From contig CAUYLG010017934.1 of NCBI GenBank assembly GCA_963573385.1, positions 1-64,000 on the forward strand: 64,000 nt of DNA, read 5' to 3'. Source of the DNA: Cacajao melanocephalus (lineage: Eukaryota; Chordata; Mammalia; Primates; Pitheciidae). The position numbers and the translations under genes were made by a program. Positions within the stretch are counted from its first letter, which is position 1. Every line of letters begins with the position of its first letter. Below the pieces are notes generated by a model. The model was not told the DNA's origin. It saw only the letters and a list, made by a program, of their open reading frames with translations, and searched no databases. Below, piece after piece: positions 62,946-64,000 of this stretch.

Positions 62946-62974
62946 TCATGCCCTGGTCATGGAAGGTAATGGGT

Positions 62975-63505
62975 GTCTCTAAAGTATTTTAGCCAACACA
63001 CAAAACCTGAACACTTTGATTTCTCCAATGAGAATGCATTTGTAATCATCGTTTTGCTAATTAACAAGCGATCATGTTCACCAGTAAGAGCATTTCTCAT
63101 ATCACTCAAAGGAATTGGTCCGCTTGCTTTAGGCAGACAGTAAGTGAAGGGTCTCCGGAGAACCTCTGACCCGTGTTTTGTGTAGATAACGAAACTGGCA
63201 CAGGGGGCTTGCCTAAACATGCCCGCAGTGGACTAAGGGCCCACATGTGCACTGAGGGAGTAGGGTGGAGTCACAAGGAATTCATACCTTATACAAATAG
63301 GGAACCCAGGCACATCAGCATGTATGTAAAAGCTCTTATATTCAACTATGAAGGGGGCAACCAGGAACCTGCTTTCAGGACCCCTCTCTTTGCTGAGAGC
63401 TTTCCTTTTGCTTAGTAAATTCTACTTCACTCACTCTTCAAGTGTTTGCATGCCTCATTTTTCCTGGTTGTAAGATAAGACCCCAGACCTAGCTGAGCTA
63501 AGGAG
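62975..63505 (+). mobile_element. ERV1-like LTR
   Basis: Plus-orientation LTR-like sequence. The right part is telling: 'ggacccctctctttgctgag', 'cttttgcttagtaaattcta', 'tcactcactcttcaagtgt' and 'cctggttgtaagataagacc' have the R-U5 wording of class I HERV LTRs, with AGTAAA in place of AATAAA. A TATA-like 'ccttatacaaataggg' lies near 63,287. The left boundary and the subfamily are uncertain; no internal gag/pol/env sequence follows. Confidence 0.6.
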
Positions 63506-63509
63506 AAAA

Positions 63510-64000
63510 AAAATCCTGCATCATCATTATGTTATCTAGCAAAGCCTCAGATGTTGACCAAACTCTCGAGAACAGAGCACTGATAGTAACTGCATTGGGT
63601 ATGGTACCTCTGCTGTAGCTAACTAGATATCCACACTCCCACCCCATCTACCACCTTTTCCAGTGTGAATTCTCACTTTGGGTGACTGGCTGAATATAAA
63701 GTTAAAGCTTAAACTGACTGCCCATGCACAATTTTGCATAGTCTATGCTAAAATACTTTAAAGGAGAACATTGCAACCACTCCTTATGACTCAGCTTCTA
63801 AGTCACAGCCCAAATCAAGTCAATCCTAACTTCTTGAGTATTCTGCCTTACATAGTTCATGTGCAATGCTGGATGCTTCCTAAATCAAATGTGTGTAGAT
63901 GAAGAAAATACACAATGCATTTATAATGTTGTGGAGGCAAAGACATGCAAACATATTATTTGAGGAGGAAGGAAATATGGAGGGATAAAAAAGCAGTTAG
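63510..64000. other. Intergenic, nothing recognised
   Basis: Unique-looking up to the window edge. Confidence 0.4.

Overview
This is nuclear DNA of a primate, most likely human. It holds many Alu copies of the J and S types, a primate-type L1 tail, THE1/MST and MLT LTRs, MER34, Tigger and hAT-Charlie DNA transposons, and old L2 and MIR relics. Open frames are short on all strands, and CA/TG microsatellites are present. No bacterial, phage or organelle gene is visible. The chromosome cannot be told from the sequence alone.

No complete protein-coding gene, rRNA, tRNA, CRISPR array or operon is seen. Nearly every long open frame is a translation of a repeat (Alu, L1, L2, LTR or simple repeat). 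Two stretches look like host coding sequence. One, at about 19,006-19,284, contains one convincing WD40 repeat and a possible splice acceptor; it reads as a decayed exon or gene fragment. The other, at about 34,839-35,177, is a Lys/Glu-rich frame that ends shortly before an A-run and an Alu; its origin is unknown.

Layout. 0-2.6 kb: L1 tail, then two L2 relics, one split by an Alu monomer. 2.9-4.1 kb: unique DNA and a solitary ERV1-type LTR. 5-10 kb: broken L1M relics in minus orientation, with an Alu monomer, an AluJ, a CA repeat and a MER5A-like piece. 11-13.3 kb: four unrelated LTR remnants, including a THE1/MST solo LTR whose 5-bp target duplication is still readable. 14.8-17.6 kb: a primate-type L1 with a nested AluS. 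18-23.3 kb: short Alu, WD40 fragment, Tigger element, AluJ, AluS and a run of MIRs. 23.3-28.8 kb: mostly unique. 28.8-35.6 kb: Alus, MIRs and an L2. 35.6-46.9 kb: mostly unique, with a TG/GA microsatellite, a THE1 LTR, a hAT element and an AluS. 46.9-58.1 kb: GAT repeat, a 20-bp minisatellite inside an L2, further L2s and two GGAT arrays. 58.1-64 kb: two Alus, an MLT1/MST LTR and an ERV1-like LTR at the right edge.

I found no new multi-gene system. The observations most worth checking are the minisatellite with nine CAGGTG E-boxes in exact 20-bp phase, the overlapping perfect palindromes in an L1 at 8.7 kb, the G-quadruplex motif at 58.02 kb, the WD40 fragment, the LTR cluster, and a short inverted homology between 32.0 and 33.6 kb. 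Boundaries of old repeats (L2, MIR, L1M) are by eye and may be off by tens of bases. Family names come from remembered consensus sequences, not from a search.
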